This document shows, piece after piece, positions 62,063 through 64,000 of a stretch of DNA of 64,000 bases; the stretch's first letter is position 1; the number at the start of each line of letters is the position of its first letter. Origin of the DNA: an uncultured Hyphomicrobiales bacterium. GTDB lineage: Bacteria; Pseudomonadota; Alphaproteobacteria; Rhizobiales; Beijerinckiaceae. A program made the translations under genes and the position numbers. The stretch spans positions 1-64,000 of the forward strand of contig CAIUWR010000040.1 in the NCBI GenBank assembly GCA_903902915.1, written 5' to 3'. Below the pieces are notes generated by a model. It saw only the letters and a list, made by a program, of their open reading frames with translations, did no database searches and was not told where the DNA came from.

Positions 62063-62725
62063 GTGAGCGCTTCAACCCGCATTATCATAGCCGACGATCA
62101 TCCGCTTGTGCGCGGCGCCTTGCATCAGGCCGTCGCTGGCGCCGTGGAGGGTTGCTCCATCGTCGAATGCCCGGACATCGACGCATTGACCCGCGAGCTT
62201 GATGACAACGACGAGGTCAATCTTGTCCTGCTCGATCTGGCGATGCCGGGGGTGCGCGGCTTTTCCGGCCTTATGTATTTGCGCGCCCAGCATCCCGGCG
62301 TGCCGGTGGTGGTCGTTTCGGGCAACGAGGACCGGGGCGTCATGCGCCGCTGCATCGACTTCGGCGCGTCCGGCTTCATCCCCAAGACGACCGACATGAA
62401 GGCGATGCGCGCCGCCATCAATGTCGTGCTGGAGGGGGGCACATGGACTCCGCCGGACGTCGACCTGTCCGCTCCCGCCGACAAGGACACCGCCGACATC
62501 GTGCGGCGCATGGCCTCGCTCACGCCCCAGCAGGTGCGGGTGCTGATGATGCTGTCCGAGGGGCTGCTCAACAAGCAGATCGCCTATGAGCTGACGGTTT
62601 CCGAGGCCACGGTGAAGGCTCATGTCTCCGCCATCCTGCAAAAGCTGGGGGTGGAGAGCCGCACGCAGGCGGTCATCACCGCCAAGAAAATCGAGGGCGG
62701 CACTTTTGATGGCGACACGCCCTGA
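62063..62725 (+). CDS. LuxR-type response regulator (CrbR/ErdR-like)
   Basis: 220 aa. The receiver has the pocket IIADDHPLVRGAL and Asp58 (LVLLDLAMPGV), with Lys in GFIPKTTD; the C-terminal LuxR helix-turn-helix is LTPQQVRVLMMLSEGLLNKQ, then VSEATVKAHVSAILQKLGV. This NarL-type layout fits CrbR/ErdR, the partner of CrbS/MxtR kinases, and such a kinase is encoded at 39300. GTG 62063 is chosen because the receiver begins at once and GGGGGG lies 9 bases before it; a longer start at a Met near 62015 is possible. Confidence 0.85.
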   Translation: MSASTRIIIADDHPLVRGALHQAVAGAVEGCSIVECPDIDALTRELDDNDEVNLVLLDLAMPGVRGFSGLMYLRAQHPGVPVVVVSGNEDRGVMRRCIDFGASGFIPKTTDMKAMRAAINVVLEGGTWTPPDVDLSAPADKDTADIVRRMASLTPQQVRVLMMLSEGLLNKQIAYELTVSEATVKAHVSAILQKLGVESRTQAVITAKKIEGGTFDGDTP

Positions 62726-62792
62726 TTTGGCCCTTCGCGCTGGCTAAGGAGGCGTGACTCGCATCTCGTCGCCAGCTCGTCAGGATTTTTTC

Positions 62793-63068
62793 ATGGCCGA
62801 CACATTCGCCCGCGTCCTCGGCGGCCCGCCGCTTTCGGTGCTGGCCCGCCTGCTCATGCTTTCGCTGATCGTCGGCGCGCTGCTCATGTGGCTCGAGATT
62901 CATCCTGTCGAGGTGATCGACAGCGTCGCGCGCATGGTCCTCAGGCTGTGGAACATGGGCTTTGGCGCCGTGCGCATGGTCGCGGAATATGTGATCGCCG
63001 GTGCGGTCATCGTGGTTCCGCTCTGGCTGGCGTCCCGTCTGTTCAACGTGGGACGGGGCGCGCGCTGA
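62793..63068 (+). CDS. Small two-helix membrane protein, unknown function
   Basis: 91 aa with two hydrophobic segments (LSVLARLLMLSLIVGALLMW and YVIAGAVIVVPLWLASRLF) around a short polar loop. It resembles a small conserved protein family of Rhizobiales (possibly DUF6460). No function is known. It ends exactly where the convergent pyrD gene ends. The start ATG is preceded by AGGATTTTTTC. Confidence 0.7.
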   Translation: MADTFARVLGGPPLSVLARLLMLSLIVGALLMWLEIHPVEVIDSVARMVLRLWNMGFGAVRMVAEYVIAGAVIVVPLWLASRLFNVGRGAR

Positions 63069-64000
63069 TCAGGCCAGATCGCCCGCCCAGTCCCGCGCGC
63101 GTCGGCCCACCACGTCCTTGATGCTGGCCAGATTTTCCTGATCGAGCTTCGCGGTGAGCCCGCGCAGGATCTCGCCGGGCAGCCCCGCGCCTTTATAGAC
63201 CATCGCGGAATAGAGCTGGATCAGGCTTGCGCCCGCCTCGATCTTGGCGAAGGCGCTGTCCGGGCCGTCAACGCCGCCAGCCCCCACGATGGGAAAGCGT
63301 CCCTCCACCCGCAGGAAGGCCGCGCCCAGCATTCGCGTGGACAGCTTGAACAGGGGCTTGCCCGAGAGCCCGCCCGCTTCCTGCGCCGTGGCGCCCTCCC
63401 GCAGATCCGCAGGCCGGGTGATGGTGGTGTTCCCCAGGATCAGCGCGTCGATCCCACGCGCCGCGCAGACCCGGATGATGTCGTCGAGGTCGCCCATGGC
63501 CAGATCGGGCGCGATTTTCAAAAACACGGGTTTGCGGCCATGGATCCGTGCGGCTTCGTCGCGGGCGTCCAGCACGCGGGCCAGCAGATCGTCGAGCGCG
63601 GCGGCCTGTTGCAGATCGCGCAGGCCGGGGGTGTTGGGGGAGGAGATGTTGATGGTGAAATAGCTCGCCACATCGGCGAAGGCCTTCACGCCCTGCACAT
63701 AATCGCCCGCGCGGTCCGTGGATTCCTTGTTCGCGCCGACGTTCACGCCCACCAGTCCGGGCTTGCCGTCGCGGGCGGCCAGACGCGCGTGGGGCGGGGC
63801 GTGGCCTTCGCTATTGAAGCCCAGCCGATTGATGACGCCTTCATCTTGCGGCAGGCGGAAGAGGCGAGGTTTCGGGTTGCCGGGCTGCGGCAAGGGGGTG
63901 ATCGTGCCCACCTCCACAAAACCAAAACCGAGGCGGAACAGGGCGTCCGGCGCCTCCGCGCCCTTGTCATAGCCAGCGGCCATGCCCAAAGGATTGGGAA
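63069..64000 (-). CDS. pyrD: Dihydroorotate dehydrogenase (quinone), N-terminus outside window
   Basis: Class 2 enzyme of pyrimidine synthesis, membrane-associated through its N-terminus and reducing quinone. The visible 310 residues start PNPLGMAAGYDKGAEAPDAL and include GFNSEGH, the FMN region FTINISSPNTPGLRDLQ with catalytic Ser, KIAPDL, LGNTTITRP, GGLSGKPLF and IVGAGGV. About 50 N-terminal residues lie beyond position 64000. Confidence 0.96.
   Translation of the reverse strand, partial: PNPLGMAAGYDKGAEAPDALFRLGFGFVEVGTITPLPQPGNPKPRLFRLPQDEGVINRLGFNSEGHAPPHARLAARDGKPGLVGVNVGANKESTDRAGDYVQGVKAFADVASYFTINISSPNTPGLRDLQQAAALDDLLARVLDARDEAARIHGRKPVFLKIAPDLAMGDLDDIIRVCAARGIDALILGNTTITRPADLREGATAQEAGGLSGKPLFKLSTRMLGAAFLRVEGRFPIVGAGGVDGPDSAFAKIEAGASLIQLYSAMVYKGAGLPGEILRGLTAKLDQENLASIKDVVGRRARDWAGDLA

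Overview
The window is high-GC DNA from an alphaproteobacterium, most likely of the order Hyphomicrobiales (Rhizobiales). The evidence is a GcrA cell-cycle regulator, a PodJ-like polarity protein with a CtrA-type box, a Shemin-type 5-aminolevulinate synthase, EcfG-type stress promoters and Pho boxes with 11-bp spacing. No rRNA, tRNA or CRISPR array was seen. The window opens inside an ISAs1-family insertion sequence and closes inside pyrD.

Layout. 1-1.2 kb: IS end and gcrA. 1.2-7.6 kb: a complete minus-strand phosphate regulon (phoR-pstS-pstC-pstA-pstB-phoU-phoB), with three Pho half-sites before pstS, a further Pho box before phoR and a stem-loop between pstS and pstC. 7.6-13.7 kb: two membrane proteins of the envelope-lipid or glycan type, ribA with a degenerate RibB-like N-terminus, a stand-alone RibD-type reductase and a cytochrome b561.

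13.8-33.2 kb is the accessory and most interesting part: a dense island of redox and catabolic genes. It holds two bicupins and two single cupins, an EutA-like actin-fold ATPase with histidine-rich ends but no EutBC, an orphan ABC ATPase, a small histidine-rich protein, a CobW-type G3E GTPase, a 4,5-dihydroxyphthalate-decarboxylase-like protein, an IclR regulator, a Rieske ferredoxin and Rieske oxygenase, a two-subunit molybdenum hydroxylase, an LLM flavin monooxygenase, a KAS III-like enzyme and a ThDP enzyme. I read it as a pathway for an unidentified, probably aromatic carboxylate substrate. It may also contain a metallo-cupin maturation or reactivation module (EutA-like ATPase, His-rich protein, G3E GTPase); that part is inference. 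A 23-bp palindrome over a predicted promoter start is a good candidate IclR operator.

33.2-49.6 kb: cyclopropane fatty acid synthase, hemA with a structured leader, an AbrB-type membrane protein, an aminotransferase, a CrbS/MxtR-like symporter-kinase-receiver hybrid, and a beta-oxidation operon (acyl-CoA dehydrogenase, thiolase, FadJ-type protein) ending in an Old Yellow Enzyme. A small secreted protein with a consensus EcfG promoter follows.

49.7-60.2 kb: the four-gene ligase-associated DNA repair set (Lhr-type helicase, PdeM phosphoesterase, exonuclease, ATP ligase), split in two by a PodJ-like gene and a MerR regulator. 60.2-64 kb: a VC_2705-type symporter divergent from a LuxR response regulator (a likely CrbR/ErdR partner for the hybrid kinase 20 kb away), a small membrane protein and partial pyrD.
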